Assembly: GCF_003415675.1 (NCBI RefSeq)
Contig: NZ_QFZK01000008.1
Location: 62,001-126,000 of the forward strand
Length of the DNA stretch: 64,000 nt
DNA from: Rhodoferax lacus
GTDB taxonomy: Bacteria; Pseudomonadota; Gammaproteobacteria; Burkholderiales; Burkholderiaceae_C
Direction: 5' to 3'
Shown here: one piece after another, positions 10,073 through 18,866 of the stretch
Numbering within the stretch: position 1 is the first letter of the stretch
Layout of the letters: each line of letters begins with the position of its first letter
Made by a program: the position numbers and the translations under genes
The notes under the pieces: generated by a model
Databases searched by the model: none
The model's input: only the letters and a program-made list of their open reading frames with translations
What the model was told of the DNA's origin: nothing

Positions 10073-11353
10073 ATGAATGCGCTCAATATCTCCGAATACA
10101 CCCAAACCCTGGGTTTGCAGGCCAAGGCTGCCGCATGCCACATGGCGGCTGCCTCCACCGCGTCCCGCAACAAGGCCCTGCGCCGCCTGGCCACCCTGCT
10201 GCGTGACAACACAGAGGCCCTGCAGCTGGACAATGCCAAAGACCTGGAGCGCGCCGTGGCTGCCGGTTTGTCCGCGCCCATGGTGGACCGCCTCAAGCTG
10301 AGCCCCAAAGTGCTGGAAACCTGTGCCCAGGGCTGCGAGCAGCTGGCCGCCATGGCCGATGTGATCGGTGAAATCATTGGCATGAAGCAGCAGCCCAGCG
10401 GCATCCGCGTGGGCCAGATGCGGGTGCCCATTGGCGTGTTCGGCATGATCTTCGAGAGCCGCCCCAACGTGACGATAGAGGCCGCCAGCCTGTCCATCAA
10501 GAGCGGCAATGCCTGCATCCTGCGCGGCGGCTCGGAGGCCATTGATTCCAACAAGGCGCTGGCCCGCCTGGTGCAGCAGGCCCTGAGTGACAGCGGCCTG
10601 CCCGCCGACGCGGTGCAGCTGGTGCAGACCACCGACCGCGAGGTGGTGGGCCAGCTCATCACCATGCCACAGTATGTGGACGTGATCATCCCGCGCGGTG
10701 GCAAGGGCCTGATTGAGCGCATCAGCCGTGATGCCAAGGTGCCGGTCATCAAGCACCTGGACGGCAACTGCCATGTCTATGTGGACGACCCCTGCGACAT
10801 CGCCATGGCTGTCAAGGTGGCCGACAACGCCAAGACCAACAAGTACAGCCCCTGCAATGCTGCCGAAGGCCTGCTGGTGGCGCGCGGCGTGGCGGCTGAA
10901 TTTTTGCCACTGATAGGCCGGGTGTACGCCGACAAGGGCGTGGAGATGCGCGTCTGCCCTGAGGGCCGGGCGATTCTGCAAGCGGTGCCGGGTGCCCAGC
11001 TGACGGACGCCAGCGAGCAGGATTGGTCCGAGGAGTACCTGGCACCCATCATCAGCGTGAAGGTGGTGTCGGGCCTGGACGAGGCGATTGCCCACATCAA
11101 CCGCTATTCCAGCCACCACACCGACGCCATCCTCACGCGCGACCACATGCACGCCCAGCGCTTTCTGCGCGAGGTGGACTCGGCCAGCGTGATGGTCAAC
11201 ACCAGCACCCGCTTTGCCGACGGCTTTGAATACGGGCTGGGCGCCGAGATCGGCATCAGCACCGACAAGTTCCACGCCCGCGGCCCGGTGGGCATTGAGG
11301 GCCTGACCTCGCTCAAGTACGTGGTGCTGGGCGACGGCGAAGTGCGGCAATAG
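10073..11353 (+). CDS. proA: Gamma-glutamyl phosphate reductase
   Basis: ProA reduces gamma-glutamyl phosphate to glutamate semialdehyde in proline synthesis. The 426-residue aldehyde dehydrogenase-fold protein has the catalytic Cys261 in [10 protein letters not shown] and the conserved blocks [14 protein letters not shown] and [12 protein letters not shown]-like sequence. The ATG at 10073 is favoured over the upstream one at 10049. proC is also in this window (36.4 kb), but proB is not. Confidence 0.95.
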   Translation: MNALNISEYTQTLGLQAKAAACHMAAASTASRNKALRRLATLLRDNTEALQLDNAKDLERAVAAGLSAPMVDRLKLSPKVLETCAQGCEQLAAMADVIGEIIGMKQQPSGIRVGQMRVPIGVFGMIFESRPNVTIEAASLSIKSGNACILRGGSEAIDSNKALARLVQQALSDSGLPADAVQLVQTTDREVVGQLITMPQYVDVIIPRGGKGLIERISRDAKVPVIKHLDGNCHVYVDDPCDIAMAVKVADNAKTNKYSPCNAAEGLLVARGVAAEFLPLIGRVYADKGVEMRVCPEGRAILQAVPGAQLTDASEQDWSEEYLAPIISVKVVSGLDEAIAHINRYSSHHTDAILTRDHMHAQRFLREVDSASVMVNTSTRFADGFEYGLGAEIGISTDKFHARGPVGIEGLTSLKYVVLGDGEVRQ

Positions 11354-11440
11354 TTTGTGCACAGCGCTTGAATCCGGCCCGGCGGGCTCCATCTAAGGGT
11401 GTTGCTACATCCATAACAACGCATTTTTGAAAGTTCCCGC

Positions 11441-12730
11441 ATGGTCCCGCACCTCGTCACCGCCCTGACTGGCCCCATCAACGAGCTGGAGCAGCGCGTG
11501 CTGGACTCCATGCCCGCCATCGAACGCTGGTTCCGTCTGGAGTGGATGGAGCACACGCCGCCGTTTTACTGCTCGGTGGATGTGCGCAACGCGGGTTTCA
11601 AGCTCGCACCCGTGGATACCGACCTCTATCCGCGCGGCTGGAACAACCTCACGCCTGCCATGCTGCCCCTGGCGGTGCAGGCCGCCATGGCGGCCATCGA
11701 GAAGATCTGCCCGGAAGCGCGCAACCTGCTCATCATTCCGGAAAACGACCTGGGCAACACCTTCTATCTCGCCAACCTGCAGCAGATGGCGCGCATCTTC
11801 CATATGGCCGGTCTCAACGTGCGCTTTGGCTCCATCAGCCCGGAGGTGAAGAAAAGCACCACCTTCAAGCTGCCCGATGGCGATACCCTGGTCCTGGAGC
11901 CGGTGATACGCACCCGTGGCCGCGTGGGCGTGAAAGACTTTGACCCCTGCACCATCCTGCTCAACAACGACCTGGTGGCCGGGGTGCCCGGCATTCTGGA
12001 AGACCTGAGCGAGCAGTACCTGCTGCCACCCCTGCACGCCAGCTGGAGCACGCGCCGGCGCAGCACCCATTTCAAGACCTACGAAGAAGTGGCCAAGCGC
12101 TTTGGCAAGCTCATCGGCGTGGACCCCTGGCTGATCAACCCCATGTTTGACCGCTGCGGCGGCGTGGACCTGGGCACCGACGAAGGCCTGGAAGCGCTCA
12201 CCGCCCGGGTGGAGACCCTGCTGGCCAAGGTGAAGAAGAAGTACAAGGAATACGGCATCAAGGAGCGCGCCTTTGTGGTGGTCAAGGCCGACAACCTGGG
12301 CGGCAGTGCAGGATTGATGTCGGTGCGTGATGCCAAGGATGTGAATGCCCTGGCCAAAAAAGCACATGGTGCGGCGGGCAGCCCGTTCCAGGGCGTGCAG
12401 GAGCTGATCCTGCAGGAAGGTGTGCTGACCCTGGAGCGCATGAACGCCGCCGTGGCCGAACCGGTGGTCTACATGATGGACCGCTATGTGGTCGGCGGCT
12501 TCTACCGCATCCACGCCGAGCGTGGCATTGACGAAGACCTGAATGCGCCGGGTTCCGCCTATGTGCCACTGGCCTTTGACCAGAGCACCCATCTGCCCCA
12601 GCTCGGTGTGCGTCCCGGTGCCAGCGCACCCAACCGTTTCTATATGTATGGCGTGATTGGCCGCCTGGCCATGCTGGCAGCCAGCTACGAACTCGAAGCT
12701 ACCGACCCGCAGGCAGAAAAGTACGATTAA
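11441..12730 (+). CDS. gshA: Glutamate-cysteine ligase, Acidithiobacillus-type
   Basis: The first enzyme of glutathione synthesis. The 429-residue product matches the GshA family first recognised in Acidithiobacillus ferrooxidans and common in Betaproteobacteria, unrelated in sequence to the E. coli enzyme. Recognisable blocks are FRLEWMEHTPPFYCSVDVRN, DTDLYPRGWNNL, LIIPENDLGNTFYL and VVVKADNLGGSAGLMSVRD. gshB lies about 3.3 kb downstream on the same strand, with kup and a benE-type gene between them; gshA-kup-gshB linkage fits glutathione control of potassium flux, though that link is inference. Confidence 0.9.
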   Translation: MVPHLVTALTGPINELEQRVLDSMPAIERWFRLEWMEHTPPFYCSVDVRNAGFKLAPVDTDLYPRGWNNLTPAMLPLAVQAAMAAIEKICPEARNLLIIPENDLGNTFYLANLQQMARIFHMAGLNVRFGSISPEVKKSTTFKLPDGDTLVLEPVIRTRGRVGVKDFDPCTILLNNDLVAGVPGILEDLSEQYLLPPLHASWSTRRRSTHFKTYEEVAKRFGKLIGVDPWLINPMFDRCGGVDLGTDEGLEALTARVETLLAKVKKKYKEYGIKERAFVVVKADNLGGSAGLMSVRDAKDVNALAKKAHGAAGSPFQGVQELILQEGVLTLERMNAAVAEPVVYMMDRYVVGGFYRIHAERGIDEDLNAPGSAYVPLAFDQSTHLPQLGVRPGASAPNRFYMYGVIGRLAMLAASYELEATDPQAEKYD

Positions 12731-12937
12731 GGCGCCTGGCCCCCGGGTCAGCTTCTACTGGTGTGGCGCGTCCCCATAGCACTTCGCAGGGGTGGGGGCA
12801 AGGCAGTTGCTGCGCCGCAACACGGTTTTGGCATGTCAAATATATGCGTCAGCGCCTGTTGCCCCCAGCTTGACCGGGCGCAAAATAGCGCTCCCGAACG
12901 GAATGGACTCCGGCCTCTCGCTGGGCCGGGATAACTT

Positions 12938-14806
12938 GTGTCAGCATCAAAATCGTCTCTAGCGGCGCTTACCCTGGGCGCCATCGGTGTCGTGTATGGG
13001 GATATTGGCACCAGCGTGCTGTATGCCATGAAGGAAGTCTTCGGATCTGGCCATGTGCCGTTCACCGAAGAAAACGTCTACGGCATTCTTTCCATCTTCT
13101 TCTGGACCCTGACGGTCATCGTCTCCCTCAAGTACGTGGTGCTGGTGCTGCGGGCCGACAACAAGGGTGAGGGCGGTCTGGTGGCCATGCTGGCGCTGGC
13201 CTCGCAGTCAGTGAAAGACCGGCCCAGGCTGCGCCGGGTGCTGCTGCTGGTAGGGGTGTTTGGCACCTGCCTGTTCTATGGTGATGGCGTCATTACCCCG
13301 GCCATCTCGGTGCTGTCGGCCGTGGAAGGCCTGGAGGTGATTTCCCCAACCTTCAAGAAGTATGTGATCCCCATCACGCTGGTGATCCTGTTTTGCCTGT
13401 TTGCAGTGCAAAAGCGCGGCACTGCGGGTATTGGCAAGTTCTTCGGGCCCATCACCGTGGTCTGGTTCCTCACGATTGCCACGCTCGGGGTGGTGCATAT
13501 CATGGAGGATCCGGACATCCTGTGGGCCATCAGCCCCACCTACGCCCTGGGCTTTATCTGGAAGCAGCCCGGCACCACCTTCATCATTCTGGGTGCCGTG
13601 GTGCTGTGCGTGACCGGGGGCGAGGCCCTGTACGCCGACATGGGCCACTTTGGCAAGAAGCCGATCCGCGTGGCCTGGTTTTCCATTGTCATGCCCTGCC
13701 TGACGCTCAACTATTTCGGCCAAGGTGCCCTGCTGCTGACCCATCCGGAGGCTGTCAAGAACCCTTTCTTCAACATGGCGCCGGACTGGGCGCTGATACC
13801 GCTGGTCATCCTGGCCACCATGGCCACGGTGATTGCCTCGCAAGCCCTGATTTCGGGCGCCTTCTCGGTCACCAAGCAGATCATCCAGCTGGGCTATCTG
13901 CCGCGCCTGCAGGTGATGCACACCAGCGTCAAGGACATGGGCCAGATCTACCTGCCGTTCGTGAACTGGGGCCTGTTTGTCACCATTGTCCTGGCGGTGG
14001 TGATGTTCAAGTCGTCGAGCAACCTGGCCGCGGCCTACGGCATTGCGGTCTGTACTGACATGCTGATCACCACGGTGCTGACCTTCTACGTCATACGCCA
14101 CGGCTGGAAGTACCCGCTGTGGCTGTGCATCGGCGCCACCGGTTTCTTCTTCGTGGTGGACTTTGCCTTCTGGGCCTCCAACCTGCTCAAGCTGTTTGAC
14201 GGCGGCTGGTTCCCCTTGCTGATTGGTGGGGTGGTGTTCACCCTGATGCTGACCTGGAAGGACGGCCGGCGCCTGATGAACCAGAAGCTCAAGGCCGACG
14301 CCATCGACCTGCCGAGCTTTCTGGAGGCCGTGTTTGTCAGTCCACCCACGCGCGTGGATGGCACGGCCGTGTTCCTGACCGCCGAGGTCGGCACGGTGCC
14401 CAATGCGCTGTTGCACAACCTCAAGCACAACAAGGTGCTGCACGCCAACAACCTGTTTGTCACCGTGCGCAGCCACGAGACGCCCTGGATTGGCCTGGAC
14501 AAACGCATCGAGATCGATTCCCTGGGTCACGACTGCTGGCAGGTGGTGATCAACTACGGCTTCAAGAACGATCCTGACGTGCCCAAGGCCCTGCAGCACA
14601 TCAAGGCGCGTGGCTGCGACTTGAACGCCATGACCACCAGCTACTTCCTCTCGCGTGACACCGTGGTGCCCACGCTGGGCGAGGGCATGGCGCCCTGGCG
14701 TGAAAAGCTCTTTGCCCAAATGCACCGCAATGCCAGCGCCGCGGCCGACTTCCTGAACCTGCCCAACAACGCCGTGGTGGAGTTGGGCAGCAAGGTCGAA
14801 ATCTAG
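12938..14806 (+). CDS. kup: Low-affinity potassium transporter Kup
   Basis: A 622-residue K+/H+ symporter with about 12 membrane segments and a cytoplasmic C-terminal domain, exactly the family's usual length. The start region [19 protein letters not shown] and the motif [13 protein letters not shown] are diagnostic for Kup. The start codon is GTG ([10 protein letters not shown]); no better ATG exists upstream. The 207-bp leader before it is GC-rich with no clear promoter. Confidence 0.95.
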   Translation: MSASKSSLAALTLGAIGVVYGDIGTSVLYAMKEVFGSGHVPFTEENVYGILSIFFWTLTVIVSLKYVVLVLRADNKGEGGLVAMLALASQSVKDRPRLRRVLLLVGVFGTCLFYGDGVITPAISVLSAVEGLEVISPTFKKYVIPITLVILFCLFAVQKRGTAGIGKFFGPITVVWFLTIATLGVVHIMEDPDILWAISPTYALGFIWKQPGTTFIILGAVVLCVTGGEALYADMGHFGKKPIRVAWFSIVMPCLTLNYFGQGALLLTHPEAVKNPFFNMAPDWALIPLVILATMATVIASQALISGAFSVTKQIIQLGYLPRLQVMHTSVKDMGQIYLPFVNWGLFVTIVLAVVMFKSSSNLAAAYGIAVCTDMLITTVLTFYVIRHGWKYPLWLCIGATGFFFVVDFAFWASNLLKLFDGGWFPLLIGGVVFTLMLTWKDGRRLMNQKLKADAIDLPSFLEAVFVSPPTRVDGTAVFLTAEVGTVPNALLHNLKHNKVLHANNLFVTVRSHETPWIGLDKRIEIDSLGHDCWQVVINYGFKNDPDVPKALQHIKARGCDLNAMTTSYFLSRDTVVPTLGEGMAPWREKLFAQMHRNASAAADFLNLPNNAVVELGSKVEI

Positions 14807-14819
14807 GGGCCAGCACTGC

Positions 14820-16031
14820 ATGCGGTTCTTGAAGGACTGGAGCCTCTCGGCCTTGAGCGCCGGCTTTGTTGCCGTGCTGGTGGGCTTTACCAGCTCGATT
14901 GCCATCGTCTTCCAGGCCGCACTTGCCTTTGGCGCCACCCCGGCGGTCATGGCCTCGTGGATGTGGGCCATCGGCCTGGGTATGGGTCTGTGCACCCTGG
15001 TGCCCTCGCTGTGGTTGAAGAAGCCCGTGATGGTGGCCTGGAGCACGCCCGGTGCGGCGGTGCTGGCCAGTGCCGGTGTGGCCGGCGGTTTCACTATGCA
15101 CGACGCCGTGGGGGCCTTCATGCTGTGCGCAGCCCTCATCGTGCTGGTGGGTGCCACCGGCTGGTTCGAGCGCCTGATGGACCGCATTCCGGTGGCCATT
15201 GCCTCGGCCCTGTTGGCCGGTGTGCTGGCGCGCTTTGGCCTGTCGGCTTTCACGGCCGCGCAAACCAATCTGCCGCTGGTGGTGCTGATGCTGGTCACCT
15301 ATTTGGCGGGCAAGCGCTTCCTGCCGCGCTATGCCGTGCCGCTCACCCTGCTGCTGGCCGTGGGCTATGTGGCGCTCACCCATGGATTTGTGGCCACCGA
15401 CATCCAGTACGGCCTGACCACGCCGGTGTGGGTGTCGCCCGCGTTTTCTGTGTCGGCCTTTGTGAGTCTGGCGCTGCCGCTGTTCATCGTTACGATGGCC
15501 TCGCAAAACCTGCCGGGGGTGGCCGCCATCCGGGCTGCCGGTTTTGGTGACCAACGCGCCAATGGCGGCGATGCCGGCATCCCGATCTCGGCCACCATCA
15601 CGCTCAGCGGCCTGTGCACCCTGCTGCTGGCGCCCTTTGGTGCCTTTGCCCTGAACCTGAGTGCCATCACGGCAGCCATCTGCATGGGGCCCGAGGCCCA
15701 TGCCGATCCCAAGCGCCGCTACACGGCGGCCGTGTCCTGCGGCGCCATCTATGTGCTGGTGGGCCTGTTTGGCGCCACCATCATCGGCGTGCTCACGGCT
15801 TTCCCCAAGGAACTGGTGGCAGCCATTGCCGGCCTGGCCCTCTTGGGCAGCATTGCCGGGGGCTTGCGCGTTGCGCTGGACAAGGAGCAGGACCGCGAGG
15901 CCGCCACCATCACCTTTTTGGTCACCCTCAGCGGGGTCACGCTGGCCGGTGTAGGCTCGGCCTTTTGGGGTGTGGTGGCTGGTGCACTGGCGCTGGCCGT
16001 GCAGCACTGGCACAAGCCCCAAACCATTTAG
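14820..16031 (+). CDS. benE: BenE-family benzoate/H+ symporter
   Basis: A 403-residue membrane protein with about 12 hydrophobic segments. The opening SLSALSAGFVAVLVGFTSS, the motif AWSTPGAAVLA, and LPLFIVTMASQNLPGVAAIRA are typical of the BenE family of aromatic acid/proton symporters. No benzoate catabolic genes are nearby, so the natural substrate is unknown. It begins 13 bp after kup and is probably co-transcribed with it. Confidence 0.85.
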   Translation: MRFLKDWSLSALSAGFVAVLVGFTSSIAIVFQAALAFGATPAVMASWMWAIGLGMGLCTLVPSLWLKKPVMVAWSTPGAAVLASAGVAGGFTMHDAVGAFMLCAALIVLVGATGWFERLMDRIPVAIASALLAGVLARFGLSAFTAAQTNLPLVVLMLVTYLAGKRFLPRYAVPLTLLLAVGYVALTHGFVATDIQYGLTTPVWVSPAFSVSAFVSLALPLFIVTMASQNLPGVAAIRAAGFGDQRANGGDAGIPISATITLSGLCTLLLAPFGAFALNLSAITAAICMGPEAHADPKRRYTAAVSCGAIYVLVGLFGATIIGVLTAFPKELVAAIAGLALLGSIAGGLRVALDKEQDREAATITFLVTLSGVTLAGVGSAFWGVVAGALALAVQHWHKPQTI

Positions 16032-16072
16032 CTTCCGTGGGGCCAGTCCCCGCGTTTCACACGTAAAGAACC

Positions 16073-17029
16073 ATGCACATTCTGTTTGTCGCCGACCCGC
16101 TGGACTCGTTCAAGATCCACAAAGACACCACCTTTTCCATGATGCGCGAGGCCCAGCGCCGCGGCCACACGGTGGCGGCCTGCGAGCCCCGGCACATCGT
16201 CTGGCAGCGCGGCGGCGTGGTGCAGGCCCTGGTGCAGCGCATCTGCCTGACCGGCCACGCAGAGAACTGGTTTGAGGTCAGCGCCACCGAGACCGTGGCC
16301 CTGCATAGCTTTGACGCCATCATCATGCGCAAGGACCCGCCCTTTGACAGCGAGTTCTTCTACGCCACGCATCTGCTGGAGCAGGCCGAACGCGAGGGCG
16401 CGCGCGTCTTCAACCGCCCGCGCGCCCTGCGCGACCACCCGGAAAAGCTGGCCATCATGGAGTTCCCGCAATTCATTGGCCCCACGTTGGTCACACGCGA
16501 CCCGCAGGCCGTACGCGCCTTCCACGCCGAGCACCGCGACATCATCCTGAAGCCTCTGGACGGCATGGGCGGCACCGGCATCTTCCGCGTCAAAGACGAC
16601 GGCCTGAACCTGGGCGCCATCACCGAAACCCTGAACGCCGACGGCGCCCGGACCCTCATGGTGCAGAAGTTTTTGCCCGCCATTGAATTCGGCGACAAAC
16701 GTGTGCTGGTGATTGGCGGCAAGCCCGTGCCCTTTTGCCTGGCGCGCATACCGCAGGGCGGCGAGGTGCGCGGCAACCTGGCCGCCGGTGGCAAGGGCGT
16801 GGCACAGCCCCTCACAGACGCTGACCGCGCCATTGCCGAAGCCCTGGGGCCGATCCTGGCCGCGCGCGGCCTGCTGCTGGTGGGCCTGGATGTGATTGGT
16901 GACAGCCTCACCGAAATCAATGTGACCAGCCCCACCTGCTTTCAGGAAATCACCGACCAGACTGGCTTTGATGTGCCCGCCATGTTTATCGATGCGCTGG
17001 AGGCGGCGCTGCAGAACCCGCTGGTGTAG
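16073..17029 (+). CDS. gshB: Glutathione synthetase
   Basis: The second enzyme of glutathione synthesis, an ATP-grasp ligase of 318 residues joining gamma-Glu-Cys and glycine. Visible motifs include FVADPLDSFKIHKDTTFSMM at the N-terminus, RKDPPFDSEFFY, ILKPLDGMGGTGIFRV (the ATP-grasp Gly-rich loop), and EINVTSPTCFQEI at the C-terminus. Together with gshA it gives the cell full glutathione synthesis within 6 kb. Confidence 0.96.
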   Translation: MHILFVADPLDSFKIHKDTTFSMMREAQRRGHTVAACEPRHIVWQRGGVVQALVQRICLTGHAENWFEVSATETVALHSFDAIIMRKDPPFDSEFFYATHLLEQAEREGARVFNRPRALRDHPEKLAIMEFPQFIGPTLVTRDPQAVRAFHAEHRDIILKPLDGMGGTGIFRVKDDGLNLGAITETLNADGARTLMVQKFLPAIEFGDKRVLVIGGKPVPFCLARIPQGGEVRGNLAAGGKGVAQPLTDADRAIAEALGPILAARGLLLVGLDVIGDSLTEINVTSPTCFQEITDQTGFDVPAMFIDALEAALQNPLV

Positions 17030-17161
17030 TGCCTTCGGGCGGCCTTGGCGGCGTCCGAGGCCGGTTCCTGGTGAGGTGTGAAAAACCAATCGGTCTGAAA
17101 TTTAAACTGGTTAGTTTTCATATATACCACACAGTATTTATGGATACTCAATGGTAACTAT

Positions 17162-17199
17162 GATCCGTTTGCGTCACATTTTTGGCGCTTTAACGGATC
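17162..17199. promoter_or_regulatory. Inverted repeat upstream of the FAS1 gene
   Basis: GATCCGTT at 17162-17169 and AACGGATC at 17192-17199 form a perfect 8-bp inverted repeat with centres 30 bp apart, starting 59 bp before the GTG of the FAS1 gene. The surrounding 190 bp are markedly AT-rich (TTTCATATATACC at about 17117) compared with neighbouring DNA. It could be a bipartite operator or a leader hairpin. Confidence 0.4.
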
Positions 17200-17220
17200 T
17201 GGTATCCATTGGAGAATTCT

Positions 17221-17676
17221 GTGAAAAAGACACTTATTGCATCGTTGCTGGCATTTGGCGTGGTGTTGTCTGCCCAGGCCAAGGACATTGTGGACACCGC
17301 CGTGGCAGCCGGCAGTTTCAAGACACTGGCAACCGCCCTGACGGCAGCGGGACTGATTGACACACTCAAGGGCCCTGGCCCCTTCACCGTGTTTGCGCCC
17401 ACCGATGAAGCCTTTGCCAAGGTACCCAAGGCCGATCTGGACGCCCTGCTCAAGGACAAGGCCAAGCTCACTGCGGTGCTGACCTACCACGTGGTGGCTG
17501 GCAAGGTGATGGCCGCCGATGTCAAGGCAGGCAAGGTCAAGACGGTGCAGGGGTCCGAGCTGACTGTCAGCACCATGGGTGGTGTCATGGTGGACAAAGC
17601 CCATGTCATCAAGACCGACATCGTGGCCGACAATGGCGTGATTCACGTCATCGACAGCGTCATCATGCCCAAGTAA
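17221..17676 (+). CDS. Secreted fasciclin (FAS1) domain protein
   Basis: A 151-residue protein with a Sec signal peptide (about residues 1-20, ending AQA) and a single FAS1 domain: [20 protein letters not shown], the core [27 protein letters not shown], and [15 protein letters not shown]1 domains mediate adhesion or ligand binding outside the cell. The GTG at 17221 is chosen because GGAG lies 6 bases ahead; a TTG at 17209 lacks a binding site. A strong terminator follows, so it is a single-gene unit. Confidence 0.9.
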   Translation: MKKTLIASLLAFGVVLSAQAKDIVDTAVAAGSFKTLATALTAAGLIDTLKGPGPFTVFAPTDEAFAKVPKADLDALLKDKAKLTAVLTYHVVAGKVMAADVKAGKVKTVQGSELTVSTMGGVMVDKAHVIKTDIVADNGVIHVIDSVIMPK

Positions 17677-17699
17677 ACCGGGTCGCAACCAGCGGTTCT

Positions 17700-17740
17700 G
17701 CCAAGTCACCGGCTAGTCCGGTGCCTTGGCTTTTTTGCTT
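17700..17740 (+). terminator. Rho-independent terminator after the FAS1 gene
   Basis: The stem GCCAAG-(T)-CACCGG pairs with CCGGTG-(C)-CTTGGC around a CTAGT loop and ends in TTTTTTGCTTTTT. It sits between the convergent FAS1 and amidotransferase genes. Confidence 0.88.
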
Positions 17741-17750
17741 TTTGAGCACC

Positions 17751-18533
17751 TCAGACCAGCAAGGCGCCGTCGCAAAAAGCCCGCAGTTCGCCGGGCTGCA
17801 TGGCCACCCAGTCCTCGTTGGTGGTGAGCGGTTCGGTCACCACAATCACCAGCCGGTCTTCGGGGCCGTTGAAGTCGGACAGGTCCATGCTGACATCCTC
17901 GTCCTTGAGATGCACCGAATTGAAGGGGTACTGGCGCTGCACATAGTGCAGCTTGGTGCTGGCGTGCGCCCACAGCGCCTGGCCGTTGCTCAGCAGAAAA
18001 TTGAAGGTGCCGTGTCTGGCAATTTTGGGGGCCAGTTCAGCCAGGGTGTGGGAGAGTTCCTCCACCGAGGGCACCGTGGCATGCGACTTGTTGAGCTCTT
18101 GCATCAGCCAGCAAAACGCCAGCTCGCTGTCGGTGCTGCCTACCGGCTTGAAGGCTCCATGCAAAGGCGGGTTGAAGTCCTTGAGGTCGCCGTTGTGGGC
18201 AAAGAACCAGTAGCGGCCCCACAGTTCGCGCACAAAGGGGTGGCAGTTCTCCAGCGTCACCGCGCCTACCGTGGCCTTGCGCACGTGGGCTACGACATTG
18301 TGGCTTTTGATCGGGTAGCTGCGCAGCATCTGCGCTATCGGCGAGGTGGAGGCACTCTCCTTGTCGACAAAGTGCCGCGCCGCACGTCCCGGCGTCTGGC
18401 CATCGGCCTCGAAGAAGGCGATGCCCCAGCCATCCGAATGGTGGTCGGTGCAGCCCCCGCGTTGCGAAAACCCCGTGAAGCTCAAGGTCAGGCTGGCGGG
18501 CAGCCGACTGTTCATCCCTAGCAATTGGCACAT
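17751..18533 (-). CDS. Class II glutamine amidotransferase (YafJ/EgtC-like)
   Basis: A 260-residue Ntn-type amidotransferase domain. Met1 is followed by Cys2, which becomes the N-terminal nucleophile; then come the motifs HSDGWGIAFF, VVAHVRKATVG and WFFAHNGDL, which hold the glutamine-binding residues. There is no second synthetase domain, so its acceptor substrate is unknown. The family includes E. coli YafJ and the EgtC hydrolase; no ergothioneine genes lie nearby, favouring the YafJ type. Confidence 0.85.
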   Translation of the reverse strand: MCQLLGMNSRLPASLTLSFTGFSQRGGCTDHHSDGWGIAFFEADGQTPGRAARHFVDKESASTSPIAQMLRSYPIKSHNVVAHVRKATVGAVTLENCHPFVRELWGRYWFFAHNGDLKDFNPPLHGAFKPVGSTDSELAFCWLMQELNKSHATVPSVEELSHTLAELAPKIARHGTFNFLLSNGQALWAHASTKLHYVQRQYPFNSVHLKDEDVSMDLSDFNGPEDRLVIVVTEPLTTNEDWVAMQPGELRAFCDGALLV

Positions 18534-18603
18534 GCGTTCAGTTTACTCCCGGTCAGCGTGAGGGCAGAGAGCGACACGCAGTGCGCGAACGTGGGGGCGA
18601 CAT

Positions 18604-18795
18604 TCAGCTTCTGGGTTCGGTCCAGAGCTTGCCTCCGGTGGCCCAGTTTTCGCGTTTCACGTCGGTGATCAGGATGTCCACCGAATCGGGGGAGCCGCCC
18701 AGCACTTCGACGGTGATGCGCGTGATCTCCTGCACCAGCTTGCGCTTTTGCTCGATGGTGCGGCCTTCAATCATTTCAATATGGTACGTGGGCAT
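18604..18795 (-). CDS. 4-oxalocrotonate tautomerase family enzyme
   Basis: A 63-residue protein beginning MPTYHIEMIEGRT, so Met removal leaves the catalytic N-terminal proline of the 4-OT superfamily. The typical EQKRKLVQEITRITVEVL helix and the strand VDILITDVKRENWATGG follow. Members act as small hexameric tautomerases. The start at 18795 is fixed by the Pro1 requirement. No catabolic pathway genes are beside it, so the substrate is unknown. It is divergent from the GT39 gene. Confidence 0.88.
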   Translation of the reverse strand: MPTYHIEMIEGRTIEQKRKLVQEITRITVEVLGGSPDSVDILITDVKRENWATGGKLWTEPRS

Positions 18796-18866
18796 GTTTT
18801 GCTCGGCAGTTAGACTGCAGACATTGTATGGATGGACTGCCTGTTTTGCCCCCGCTGAATTCGAAT

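Noticed and set aside
8537-11392. Very long antisense open frame opposite lptE, holA and proA
   Set aside because: High GC at third codon positions keeps the reverse frame open; its translation is His/Gln/Gly-rich with no domain, and the forward genes are certain.
14820-16031. Benzoate degradation locus
   Set aside because: Only the transporter family is present; no ben or cat genes are adjacent.
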